Part shown: piece after piece, positions 36,720 through 49,049 of the stretch
Numbering within the stretch: position 1 is the stretch's first letter
How the letters are laid out: every line of letters begins with the position of its first letter
Assembly (NCBI GenBank): GCA_039654915.1
Contig: JBDJPA010000012.1
Span: forward strand, 124,001-188,000
Source: Aquilaria yunnanensis
Lineage: Eukaryota; Streptophyta; Magnoliopsida; Malvales; Thymelaeaceae
Direction of reading: 5' to 3'
DNA: 64,000 nucleotides
Program-made: the position numbers and the translations under genes
The notes under the pieces: model-generated
What the model was told of the DNA's origin: nothing
Database searches by the model: none
Seen by the model: only the letters and a program-made list of their open reading frames with translations

Positions 36720-39316
36720 GTGAAATCGTCATTTAGACTTGCCACCGATAAGGGTGATTATTCCAAGGTGCCCTTCTTCCCAAATGTTAGGGTAATAAGA
36801 AAGGTTGTGACTCAGCACAACAAAAGTACGCTGGCGACAAATCTCACCAGATATTTTTGGCCTAACGATGCTATTGTGACCCTTCCCTGCACACAAGCCC
36901 TCAAGGATGGGGGCCTAGTAGGGGGAGCAAAAAAGAAGACATGCTTTTTGTGTTTACGGACCAACTCTAAGCAGGGCTTTACTTCCCCCTTCATTCACTG
37001 GTAGAACGGATCTGTGAGCACTATCAGATTCCTTCGTTGCAGCTAATGCCAAACTCATTCATCCATATCAATGGCTTCATCATCTGCTATAAGCTGGCCG
37101 GGGTGTCTCCTTTATTAGAGGTCTTTCTTTAATTTTACATGTTAGACCTAAAGAAAGACACCAGATTTTTTCACATTGCCCCCATTAACCGAAGTGAGAA
37201 TAAATCTTTTGCCTTCGTATCCTGCAAGGACTCATGGTCAGGGTGGAAGAAGCTGTTTCTTATTCATGGTGAGGGAGCAGGCATGAGGGTTCCCTTGCGA
37301 GTTTGCGAACAACCCTCAACATGCTTTGGTTAGGATTTTGCCCATATACGAGGGCTTAAAGGGCTATAACTCGCTTCTTAGGTTGATCCACTAGCTGGAA
37401 GAAGTAGTGAGGAATAATAATTTTTTGGAGTTGTTTCCCATTAATTATACGGATATAGATGAAACCACCTTTAGGTGGGAAAGGGTCAGTAGGGCCTACT
37501 GGTCATATCTAGGAGTGAGGGACCCGTGCAATTGGAATAGGGCCAGGAAGGGAGCCTAGTTTAAGCCTACAGGGTCACCGCTAGGGCCAAAGGGCAACCT
37601 TCACCCAGGAGTTGTGCTTCAGCCATTATACTTGCTTTACTCTTCATTGTGCTTAGTTACGATGTATAACCAAGTTCTTTTTTCTCCAGAAATGAATGGT
37701 TGCTCTATGGAGTTTTTAAAAAGGTGCAAGGGCGTTGATGACGCTTTAGCGGACATTCATAAGGCCAACATTCTCCCTACTAGCGCAGTTCATGCTATGG
37801 GGGCTTTGTCTTCCAAGCCGCCATTTGTAGTGGTGGAACTTCCTAAGTCTCCACTGGAAGCACAGTTTGTTTTCAAGAAGACAAGGCCTACTGGCCCTCC
37901 TAGAGACAGTGTTTCTTATGATGAAGGCAGCATTAGGGCATCATTTAAGCATTTTTTTTTCACGCTGACTTTATAGACTTAGGCTCATTTTGTGCTGATT
38001 ATGGGTGCTTCCATCTAGCAGCTTCGGAAAAGCATGCGAGATCATCTAAGAATCCTTCTATCGAAGGCCCGGTGGTTTCCCTAAAACAAAAGGCAATACT
38101 GAGGCCTTTGAAGGATATGCCTTCTGCTTCTACCTTACCTCATCCCCTCGTCTGGGTCCCGACGGGTTTTATCCCTAAGAAACCCCATTTGCCTAAGAGG
38201 AGCTGCCTAAACTGAAGTTGGACAAGTGTTTCCATCTGCGCAACGTGATCCTTGCGTGGAGTTAGGCGCAGAAGAAGGATTTGGTGCTAAAGGGAGTTAC
38301 ACTTGACCAAGTCTTTGACCCCATGTAGGCGGTGGTGATTGGCGAATCAATCCTTAAGGGTCAGTCTGACATCTGCCATTATATCCTAGAGGGGTTGAAA
38401 ACCCCCAAGGATTAACAATTTCTAACCCATCCCCCTCGGTCTTTTGTGCTTATTGCATTGTTTTTCTTACTAGCTCGTTCGGTCTTTTGTGCTTATTGCA
38501 TTGTTTTTCTTACTAGCTAGTCTAGGTTTTGGCATAAGGCCATTGTTGCCTACATTTTGGGGGAATGATTGGCGGTTTGGGAGAAGGCCATCCACTCTGA
38601 GTTTAAGGCCTTGTTCAAGAATTCTAGCTTCCTTTAACTGGAATTGAGGGATAAGCGAAGTGCTAAAGAGGCATTTGCAAAAAAGCCTCCAGTTGGAGAA
38701 ATAAGCCAGGGAGGCGAAGGACGGTGTCACCAAGGAGCTGAACTTAAAGGTGAGGGAGCTTTAAGAGGCTCTCAAACAATCTCTGAAGAAGAAAGCTAAG
38801 GCTCAGAAGGTGGCCGATCATCTGACGTCCTTGTTGAATGAGGCAGAGTATAAGATAGGTGTTGTCGAGGTCACTTAACTGATTAATAAGTACGATCCCT
38901 TTGGCCCGAAGACCGTTGCTGGCAAGGCTAGCTCGAGCTTAATCGCCTCCATGATGCCTCTTATAAAATGTATTGAGCAGGTTGGCTTCATTGGGAATGA
39001 GGGCCACTTAGAGTACCAGCCTCTTCAAACCAAGGCCAATGCTCACATGAATGAGCTTAACTCGCTTCTCCTGAAGGTGTAAAAAAGGCTCGGAAGGACT
39101 GTCTTCCTATAATTCAAGGAAGGTTTTCTTTCCTACGACTTTTAGGTTAAGTGGGTGAATCCAAGCCTTGATCTCTCATTCCTATTAGCTTACTAAGATC
39201 TGGGCTCAGATTATAAGTCTTGGCCAAATAAGGGGAAGGCTCAGATTCTTTCCTTCGATAAGGATGCATCATCGGTGATGGATCTGGATGAAGACCCTTT
39301 TTTAGATGAATTTTAA
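36720..39316 (+). pseudogene. Extra ORF of the Ty3/gypsy element ('putative gypsy type transposon' domain), convergent to pol
   Basis: In broken + frames the sequence reads as a plant retrotransposon-associated protein. At 36960-37320 it has GFTSPFIH, IPSLQLMPNSFIHINGFIICYKLAGVSP, FFHIAP and SFAFVSCKDSWSGWKKLF...HGEGAGMRVP. This resembles the domain known as putative gypsy type transposon (Transposase_28). Downstream is a charged, helical, coiled-coil-like part, then an acidic end (VMDLDEDPFLDEF) with a stop at 39314-39316. A polyadenylation-like AATAAA lies at 39416-39421. Many stops and a 43-bp tandem duplication break it. Extra ORFs antisense to pol are known from plant Tat-lineage gypsy elements, which fits the convergent - strand pol. 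Confidence 0.65.
38436..38520. repeat. 43-bp tandem duplication
   Basis: Two copies starting TCGGTCTTTTGTGCTTATTG at 38436 and 38479, identical over about 40 bp, inside the decayed extra ORF. Confidence 0.92.
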
Positions 39317-39599
39317 AAGCCCCCTGTTGTTAGCCCTTGTCACCCTTTTTTGCTTTTGTTCCTTTAGAACTTTCTTTCTTCTACTATAACAATTCTTTTG
39401 TAAACAAATTCCTTTAATAAAAAGTTCATTTTGTAATGCTTCTGGCTTTTATATTTTTGTATAGCTACAACATTTAGTGGCTTATTGTGGTGTTTCACAT
39501 AAGTAAGGCCTTTGTAGTATGAACTAATCAGGTTTTTTTAAGTGTTCGAAAGATAAGATTGGCAGCAAACCCTCTTATCGTCCCTTAATTATTCTAGCA

Positions 39600-42500
39600 A
39601 GTCCAAATTTCCTTCAAGGGTTTTCTTAGTCTGAGTAGAATCATAGGCTTGGGTTCACAAGGTAGGGCAAGAAATTTTCACGAGTATGAGGGCATTGGTT
39701 CCATAAACCATTGTGAAAGGTCATTCTTCCGTAAGTCGTCGAGGGTTCTTGTGATAATCCCATAAGACATTTAGTAGCTCTTCCACCCACTTGCCTTTGG
39801 CCTCGCCCAGCTTGTTTTTTAGATCTTCTTTTATCGTTCTATTGGTGACCTCTACTTGCCCATTAGACTGAGGATGAAAGACGGGGTGAAGTACAAGCGG
39901 AGGTCTTTGTCTTCAGTAAATCGTCAAACCTGCTGACTGTCAAACGGCTTTCCATTGTCGGTGGCGATGGCTCGGGAGCACACAACATGACAAATGATGT
40001 TCTTACACAAAAACTTAATGATTTGGGGGGCCATGGTAGAGGGTAAAGGTTCCGCTTCCACCCACTTTCTGAAGTAATCTACCACCACAATACAGTACTT
40101 GACTAACCCTGGGGCCATAGGGAATGCTCCAATTAGGTATAATCCCTACATGGTGAACAACCAAGGGTTCGCAGCTAAAGAGGTACCGAATGAGGGCAAC
40201 CTTTATATTCTTGAGTTGATTTAGCAATTATGGCATGTCCGGATGAACTCCCTGGTGTCCCTTCTGATTGTAGGCCAAAAGTAGCCTTATCTCAGTGCTT
40301 TATGGGCCAAGGCGTTGGCACCAATATGTACTTCACAGTCTCCTTGGTAAATGTCTTTAAGAATACAGTGCCGCCTTCAGCAAACTTAGGCATCACTGTA
40401 AAAGGGAGGCAAACCTTTTTCTATATAGCTCTTCCCCGATGATGAGGAAATGCCTTACCTGAATCTTGATTTTCCTATTTTCCTCAGAAGTTCCACTCAA
40501 TGTACCCCTTCTCAAGATAAATTTTGATTGACTCCCTCCAATCATCTCTGGGTGTCATGGCATGTATAAAGTGGGCTGATGGCTCTATAAGTACTTCTGG
40601 TACGGCCTCTTCCTATCCTTTTGAGAAGGCCTCAGCTCTAGTATTATGGCTTCTAAGGGTTTTCTGCACTCGCACAAGGTTGAACATCTTCATTAGCTCT
40701 CTCATTGTGCTTAGGTATTTGCAAAGAGTTTGCTCTTTTATGCCTACTATTCCCATGACATGATTCACCATGAGTTAAGAATCACTGTATATCAGTATGC
40801 TTCGTACCTCCACCCGACCAGCCATCTGTAGCCCCACAAAGAGGACATCATATTTTACTACGTTGTTAGTAACGGGGAAACGGAAAATGATTTTAAGTGT
40901 GGCTTCTAAGTTGAGTGGGCCCTTTAGTATGATACCTACTCACTAGCATTCAAAACCTGAAGCCTCATCCACGTACATTTACCAGGTAGGTGTTTTGGTT
41001 TGCCCTTTATGGGTTTTCGCACCTGGCTTCATTTTAGCCATAAAATCTACTAGGGCTTATGCCTTAATAGCCCTTTATGGTCATATTCCCTTAATTTACT
41101 ACACCACTCAGTAAGTCTGCCGGATTTATCTAGTTTCGATAAAAGATCCCATAAAGGTAACTTAGATATGATTGTGATGTGCTGAGTCTGGAAGTACGGC
41201 AGTAATTTCTGAGAGGCCATAATAAGGGCTAGGACTGCTTTGTGAAGTAGGGGATACCTAGGTCCGACCACCTGGATGGTCTGGCTAACATAGTATACTG
41301 GTCACTATTTCATCCCATCTTCTCTAACAAATACAATGCTGACGGAGCCTTCAGTGATGGCTAAGTAAAGTACCAGGGGTTCATCAAGCCTTGGTTTTCT
41401 TATCATGAGAATGTGTCGCAGATGATTTTTTATCTACTAGAATGCTTCTTGGCATTCATTCACGCACTCAAAGGCCATTTATTTCTTTCATATTCAAAAG
41501 AATGACTTATATCTATAGCCAAATCGTGAGACGAATCGTCCCAGCGAAGTTAGCTTCCTGGAGAGTTTTTGGAAATCTTTATTACTTTGAGGGTCAAGCA
41601 TCATAAGTACGGCCTTAATTTTATCAGGGTTGGCATCGATCCCTATTTCGGAGACCATGTAACCAAGGAATGTGCCAGCCCCTACACCAAAGGTGCATTT
41701 TTTAAGGTTTCAATTCATACTATGCTAATGCATCCTCTAGAAGGTTTCTCAAAGGTCATTAAGATACTAGCTTACTGCTTTGCTTTTGATGGTCATGTCG
41801 CCCACATAAACTTCCATGTTTCTCCCTATCTATGAAAATGTGGTTCATCAACCTTTAGTAGGTGACTCCGACATTTTTTAGGCTAAATAGCATTCATTGG
41901 TAGCAATAGACGGCATCACCTGTAGTGAAAGTCATATTCTCTTCATCTTCAAGGAGCATCTGAATTTGTTAATAACCACTGAAAGCATCCATGAAGGATA
42001 ATACTTTAAATTTAGATGTGTTGTCAACTAATTAGTCTATGGATGGCAAGGGGTACGAATCTTTTGGGCATGTCTCGTTGAGATTGGTATAGTCAACGCA
42101 CATGTGCCAATCTCCATTTTCTTTTTTTACTAATACCACGTTGGCAAGACATTCGGGGTATCGTACTTTTCGAATGATTTTGGCCTTCAACAGTCTTTCT
42201 ACCTCTTCCCTGACTAATTTGCATATATTGGGTGTCATATTATGTTTTTTCTACTATACTGGTCGGGCGTAGAGGTCCACTTACAGGCTATGAGTAATGA
42301 CTTATGGGTCTATCGAACGCATTTCGGAAGGGAACCAAGGAAATATATCTATATTAGCTTTAAGAAATTGAATAAACAAATGTCTTACCTCGGGTGGGAG
42401 GTCCTTGCCAATCTTAATCACCTTTCCATAGACCACTTCTACCAGCTGCGTATCCTTAGGCAAAGTCATGCTGCCTTTGTTTTCCTATAGGGCCTCCTTG

Positions 42501-43007
42501 TGTTTTTTGGACTCCGTTGGTATGAGGGCATTTTCTCTGGCCTTCGTAAGGTTGCCTATAACCTCAATGTGCCATCACTTGGTTGACAAACACTATTACA
42601 TCCCCAACATGGGTCATAAAAAGTATCGTTAGACTTTTGATGTCGGCCTGACTGTGGAACTGCACTTGGGGCTAGTCAGCTGAAGATGGCATTATAAGGC
42701 GACGGGACATCAAGGACAAAAAATTCTACATTGTAGGAGTCACAAGCAAGTTCCCCACTTTGAGCTCTTCCTACTAGCATCTATGCGACCTTGATGGTCC
42801 GGATGGTGGGAACTTCGTCGTTGCCTATCCCAAATGTGGGTCCACTAACAGGCAATAAGGAAAATCTCGTAACTTTTATTTTTTCCAACAGGCCACTGAA
42901 AATGACCTTGATGTTGGCCCCTGTATCCAAGTAACATTTTCTCGTAACCTTTACTTTTTCATGGCACGTCGCCAATACTTGTGATTGCCAAAATTTACCG
43001 GTTTTGT
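39600..43007 (-). pseudogene. Ty3/gypsy pol (Tat-type), heavily decayed
   Basis: On - from high to low coordinates the gypsy order is visible. Protease lies near 42990-42781 (YLDTGANIKVIFSGLLEK, FGIGNDEVP). Reverse transcriptase lies at 42238-41500 (YPECLANVVLVKKENGDW, CVDYTNLNETCPKDSYPLP, SFMDAFSGY, FLGYMVSEIGI). RNase H lies at 41271-41050 (RYPLLHKAVLALIMASQKL, SGRLTEW). Integrase lies at 40227-39924 (VVVDYFRKWVEAEPL, ATDNGKPFD). The YPE.LANVV and KW.MCVDYT..N style suggests the Tat lineage. Every domain carries stops or shifts, and gag was not found. The body joins an LTR-like segment at 43008. It would have encoded enzymes for retrotransposition but is dead. Confidence 0.88.
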
Positions 43008-43871
43008 TGTTATGACCTTTGAACACTTACCAAACATACTAAACATGTTTGGATGACCTTCAAACTTCACATATATGTAACACATCTTACAAAGACCATA
43101 ACCAACTATCACAAGAATTCCTATGATGCATTATAACATCATTCCAAGCTCCATAAAACCTAGTAGTCCACCATGATCAAACTAGCTCACTAACTAATGC
43201 TATTGCCAAAACCACTTGAATTCATCAAGCAAACACATTCCAATATCATTAATTAAGCTTGGAAACATAACTCTCTTACTTTAACTTCAACTCGCAAGCA
43301 AGAAGCATGCAACCCTTCCTAAAAAATCCAAGTTCCACCAAGTTCTTCCTAGTTCCAAGTAAACAAAGGCACAAAACACACAATGGCTAACTTCTAACCA
43401 AAACCTAAGATCCCAATCAACTAATAAACTAGCAATCACCAAGAACACAAGTGTTTGCTCGCATAAAAAATAGGGGATGGTGGAAAATATGGTTCCAAGC
43501 TAAAAAAACATGAAATCTCACTTGAAACAAACTTCCTTATGCATATACTCTTTTGGTAGCTCCAATTTTCACCAAAAATTTTTTGTTCTGGGCATGAATT
43601 CATGAAGAAATGGTAGAGATAAGGATGAAACTAGGTTTAGCATAAAAATGGCAGCCATCCCTCACCTTTACCAAGTTTTATACCCCTGTCAAACCTAAGC
43701 CACCAAAGTAGCTAAAAAGTTACAAAAAGCCCCTTTTTACCTAACCTTAGTCAACCTTGGTCAAATCTTGTTTGTTTAAACTAAATTTGGGTTAAAGGTA
43801 AAAGTTAGGTTATAAAAACTCATTTTTACCACTCAGGACCTGGCCTGACTATTCGGGATGTAATATTACCA
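43008..43871 (-). repeat. LTR-like segment (864 bp), possible solo LTR abutting gypsy pol
   Basis: On - it starts TGGTAATATTACATCCCG and ends near GGTCATAACA, echoing the TG...CATAACA ends of the solo LTR at 27655-30211. Both also contain ATGGCTGCCAT about 200-300 bp in. No exact target duplication is seen (TTTGT on the left, TTTTC on the right). Noncoding. Confidence 0.5.
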
Positions 43872-44617
43872 TTTTCACCCTAAACCTCATTTAGTGCCTC
43901 AACCTTCTCTAAACCTAGTGAACTTTGCTAAACTTACCTATTCTTGCTATGTGAACTTGAAATAAGGTTCTAAATAAAGTTTCAAATACTTTACCTTTCT
44001 CAAACGAGCTTCCAACTAAGAGAGCCATAATAGCACTTTTGCCCCCAAACTCGAATAACCTAGACATTTACCCCTTGAACATGGAATCAGTGTGACTTAA
44101 CCCTTCAATTTAGTAAAGTGGTACAATTTACCCATTTTTCTCCCTCATGCGAGTCACATGCTCATTAAATCTTAATACTGCTTTTAGCCTTCGTTAGGTA
44201 AAATTATCAAAAAAATCCCCAATCGTTTATTTTTCATCCTATTTCATTTATAACCTTACAAGTTTCCTAATTCCTTCCCTAACTTTCTAAATGTGAGTAA
44301 CCTCGACCATATTCATTGTGCTCTTTTTTCTAACAACTTGTTTTACTATAAAACCTTTGTAATAGTTTTCACTTCATACCCAACTACTCCAAAACCAATA
44401 AAATGAATGTTCATTCTAAATTGTTAATGGTTTTTTCACTGCCTCCATTGTTTTGTAAATTATATCCCAGTAAATATGGTTCTTATTGAGCAAATTTGGA
44501 TTCATTTTCCAATTCAAATTAAAGAAATTATTTATTACTATTAAGTGCTTATTTGGTCGGTCAATGTCGAAAGACAGAAGTTTATAAAAAACCTTCTCAA
44601 CCTTAACTCCAATATCA
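43872..44617. other. Noncoding intergenic sequence
   Basis: AT-rich. The block 44030-44130 (GCCCCCAAACTCGAATAACC...) resembles an old repeat end. Nothing codes. Confidence 0.4.
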
Positions 44618-47068
44618 CCCACAAGTATACAGTGTCAACTGTAGTAACGGTAAGTCAGGTATCGATCTCATAAAGAATTATGTGGCAAAAAATTCTATAA
44701 AATACTAAGTACAATGATCTCACTTTAGCTAGAGCAAACAAACCTTGGAAAATGAGAAATCAGAAGCTAAACTACCAAAATTGTGGATTACCCAACCACT
44801 AAACCAAACAAACATAACAACTGTCCTAAACACATATTTACAAAGCTTCTAATTAATTCAAACCAAATGGGATGCTACATAGACATAACTTTGACACAAA
44901 TACCTACTTAACCCAAATCATGCTTCTTGAAAGTTGCAAGCTGGAAAACTCTCAGTATCAACCCTCATCTCTCAAGATAGGACCAAATAGCTCCGTAGAA
45001 CCCGTTAAACATTCTCATGCTAAATAGTTGTCCTAAAAATCATTAAGCTTAAGTTCTCCTCTAAGGCTTCGTAAGAACCATAATTCTCTCGAATCTACCC
45101 ATTACCCACACTCTATTAGCCCTCTTATAATCTTGGAAACCTTTCTCAAGCCTTTCCTAAGTCTAGTATGTTGTTCAACCTTGGTGGCCAACAAATGAAG
45201 AACATATTCAAGCATAAGCTAAAAGGGTCAACAAATCATAGAAATAATCAATCTGTTATGTATATACAAGCATTAAATCATCCCAAAAGCACAACACTCA
45301 TAAAAACAACATATCTATACATATTTTTTAGAATTTCAAACTAAAATAAAAAAGATGAGTTAGAGTTAGAGGGATCAAATCCAAGTTGAAATTTTTATTA
45401 TAGAAAAACTCTCACTCTAATCTAAGTAAGAATATCCATCAAATCAGCCTCCCAGCTTCATAATCCATGCAAACCCTAACAAAACTAGTCAAAAAATTAG
45501 TTTAGATACTTTTCAGTATTTTGAACATAGCTTTATGCACATGTGCCTGATTGGGGCGATTCAATAGCCTATACGAAGCTAAGAAGAAGGGTTATAACTT
45601 TTATTATTTCACCTAAGTTTGAATTTACCAAGAAAAGATCCAAAAATGGCTTCAAAATTACCCCTATTCTACTCCAATTGTCTTCACCTGCAAAAACGTA
45701 AGAATAACACTAAAAGTATCCTAATTCTAACAATTATTACCATAAAGTATATCAAATGATGGTAAAATGATAGACATATCATGCACTTATCAGTCAAACT
45801 GGTCAACTTTTTGTCAACTTTCACCTTGAAATTTTGTTAAATTGGACTATGTTTCTTATGTTTTCTTGCTTTGTTACCTTATTTTATAGGTTTGAGAATA
45901 ACATGAAAGTGTTGGAACTAAGCAAGAGTGAGCGGAGTAAGATTCAAGAATAAAAAAGTCAAGCACAAATGCACTACAGCACCACCAAAGCTTTGTTTTA
46001 GCATTGTAGTGCCAATTCATCAAGGAATTATGATCCCTTACTCCTTCATTTGGATCCTAGCGTGCTATTGGAAAAGGGTTCTTATCCAAAGAGTTAGGTG
46101 AGACAAAATAAGAATTTGGAAGAATCTAGAGCTCATTCTCTATAGCTAAATCTTGGAACATGTGCTAGGGTTTCATATTCTTATTTTCTATCTTCATCTT
46201 CTGGCATATTTGGAGCCACTATTGTGATATCTTAGAGGAGCTTTGGAGCACCACTTGAGGAGCTAAAAGTCTAGGCTTCAAGGGGATTCTTTGGTTCTTT
46301 TTCTATCTTCCTTTTGTATTAATTGTGGGTTCTATGTTTTACATTTTCATGAATGTTCTTGGCATAAATATGGAGTAGACTCCTTTATCTCTCTAGGATA
46401 TAATTCTTGTCTCTTATTGTTTTTATGTTAATTTGAGGTATTTTATGGATGTTTCCTCTGTTGTGTTTAATTATTGCATGTTGATGAATCACTTTCACAT
46501 ATTACATAATCTTTACTTTGAGCTCGAGAGAAAAAGAGTAGATGTGGAAATAGGAAGTGAGGCATGCTAGGTTAGAGAGAAATGAAAGTATTTACCTGAC
46601 CCATTAGATGCATGATAGAGGTTAGGTCTTAATCCACCTTAGATTAGTGAATGAGCTCAAGAGATGCCACTGTTAGCCTTAGGTGAGCAAAATTTGGTCT
46701 CCAGAAAAACAGTTATTGATATTAAACTCCCCACACCACATTAAGAGTTAATATCCATTTACCTCAATTGATTTAGGCAACAAGATGGAATAGTGAAATC
46801 TTAAGAAAATAGCTCATTTATACAAGTTTTGTCCAATCTTAGCTAGACTTAGTTAGTAGTAGTTGCATAGTTACTTTACATCCATCTATTCACTTAGTTG
46901 TTAGTCTTATTCTTAATTACCCTTATGTTAAGTCCTTTTTTTTAATCTTTTGATTTTGCTATAGTTAAGAGTGTAATTAAAACTTGGTTTTTAATTTGGA
47001 GTCACATCTATCTTTTAGGATGACACCCATATTTGTCACCTATACACAACAATACTGTACACTTGCGG
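44618..47068. mobile_element. Candidate 2.45-kb noncoding repeat with short terminal inverted repeats
   Basis: The left end CCCACAAGTATACAGT matches the right end read on - (CCGCAAGTGTACAGT) at 13 or so positions. No coding domain is found between. Flanks give only a weak 4-bp resemblance (ATCA and ATGA), so superfamily and exact boundaries are unknown. Confidence 0.4.
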
Positions 47069-47459
47069 ATGAATAGAGATTACAAATTTAAAAGTCTGTG
47101 TTCACAATAATTGCAGAGCCCAGTTCTTCATAATTCATATCAATTTTGTCAACTCTACTAAAAAAACAAACAAGAAGCAAACTATCTGGGTGCTTAAATT
47201 TAATTTCAGGAAACTTTCCTTTGATGGGTTTTGATAGGATTTGGATTTCTAGGAAAACCTCAACCCCTATTAACTTGCTCAAATCCTTATAGCCTAATCC
47301 ATCCCAGCTAAACCCTATAGTAGCCATAGAGACAATAACATCATGATTATAGTATCGAAATGCACATTCTCTATATTTCCATGCCTCATGCTAGAAGATA
47401 GACGCATTTTGCTACTTCTTCTTCTTTACCTTGAGGAACTTCAGTTGGAGCTTGCTAAG

Positions 47460-47642
47460 AAGACCATGGATCCTCAAAATCCACCTGCTAAGGCACTAAG
47501 AGTTCATATGTCAGACCCTCTGTGCAAGGTTCACGCTGACCTCCTCACCCCCAACAATATTTACAAAGGCAGGCATATCCTTACTAGAGGATGCACCTAC
47601 CAAATGATGCAGTTTCCATGTTGGATCCTCTTTCCAAGGTTC
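47460..47642. repeat. Repeat unit split by a solo LTR (left part)
   Basis: The block 47525-47640 (GCAAGGTTC...CTGACCTCCTC...AGGCAGGCATATCCTTACTA...GCACCTACCAAATG) is repeated after the LTR at 49045-49125. The offset without the LTR is about 109 bp. Confidence 0.6.
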
Positions 47643-49044
47643 TGTAGGGTTTCGGGAGCTAAACAAGCACCGCAGAATTTAACCGAAACCCTCCAGGACC
47701 CAAGTGAAATAAGGTAAACCGGGTATTTGAAAATTTTCATAGTTAATTTCGGTTGAGATCTCTCACCCAATTGTAGAGTCGAATCACAAAACCTGAACAG
47801 TTGATGTGTTCAAGCTCTCTATGGTATCCACACGAGCCTCTCGGGATCACCATGCTTTTATTACATCCTAGTAGATGCATTTCTCTTACGCTCACAGTGC
47901 TAGCTTGTGTCCTCCAAGGAATAGCAAAAGAAGAGTGTGACTGTCTCTTTTTGGGAGGCTAGGGCAAGGCCGTGAATTTTTCACTATATGTTGTATTTAT
48001 AGTGACACTCAACTTCCAGGCCTAATGGGTTTCAAAGCCCTAATCCAATTAGGCTTTAATTTCATGCTTAACAATGACTCAACTTTTAGGCCAATTATTA
48101 ACATGAAACCATAACCTAAATAATTAGCCCATGCACTCTAATAATCCAAATAACTCTATGTGTATGACCCAATAGGCTCTTACCACGTGGGCAATAATCA
48201 TAAATCACATTTATGATCATAAGCAATGAGCAGTGTCAGCAATACATCATTGCTACCTAAGTGACAAGATTGTCGGTGATTTGACTAAACCATTATGATC
48301 ATTATCCGTGTATGTCATTGTCCCTTTGTCCAAGATATCAAGACTAAGCACGAGACATAGAATGTGTCACTCTCGTATAGACCAATCTTTGGTTTCTTAA
48401 TTACCAAGTATACTAACTTAAACTGATGATATTGATATCATATATCAACTCATCCGAGTATGGCCATGCATTTTCTAAGTCTCACTCTATCAAAGGGCCC
48501 AAAGATATCACTCTCGTTACATAAGAGGGACAAATCCTCTCTTGATCATACAAAACCCTCTGCATGATATGTGACATATCTAATGACCTCCTTCAAGTTC
48601 ACTCAGTTACGAGCAACAAAGGGAAGTATCAAAGTGTGTGACTCACATATAGTAATCCTTGATGACCTTAGGTCAAAGGACTACATATACCATGATCACT
48701 ATGAGAATCATTTATGACACTCATATAATGATCCATGTAGCATTCTCATGGTAGGTCGGTCTAGTACACAAGTTCTCTAACTTGTACCTACATGTAGACT
48801 ACATATCTTATATTAGTCTCCACATATACTAGTCGTTATGTATTATTGTAACACACTCCACAATAACACTAGACCAGGGATATTTGAGAATATCGTTATT
48901 CTAGGGTTATAATTATGTTTATTATGTTATGCATAAACAAAACAATAAACATAATTACTGGATTAATGCCTTAATAAAATATTATGACTCAATGTGCAAA
49001 AAATAGAATCATCTCATGATTGAGTTTTGGGCACAACGCTAACA
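47643..49044. mobile_element. Solo LTR (1402 bp)
   Basis: Begins TGTAGGGTTTCGGGAGC and ends GCACAACGCTAACA, with an exact 5-bp target duplication GGTTC at 47638-47642 and 49045-49049. No retroelement proteins lie inside or beside it. The superfamily is not resolved by eye. An open frame on + that spans 47343-47717 crosses the left boundary and is therefore not a gene. Confidence 0.82.
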
Positions 49045-49049
49045 GGTTC

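Noticed and set aside
47343..47717. 124-codon open frame on +
   Set aside because: It crosses the left boundary of the solo LTR at 47643, so its last third is transposon sequence. No motif is seen.
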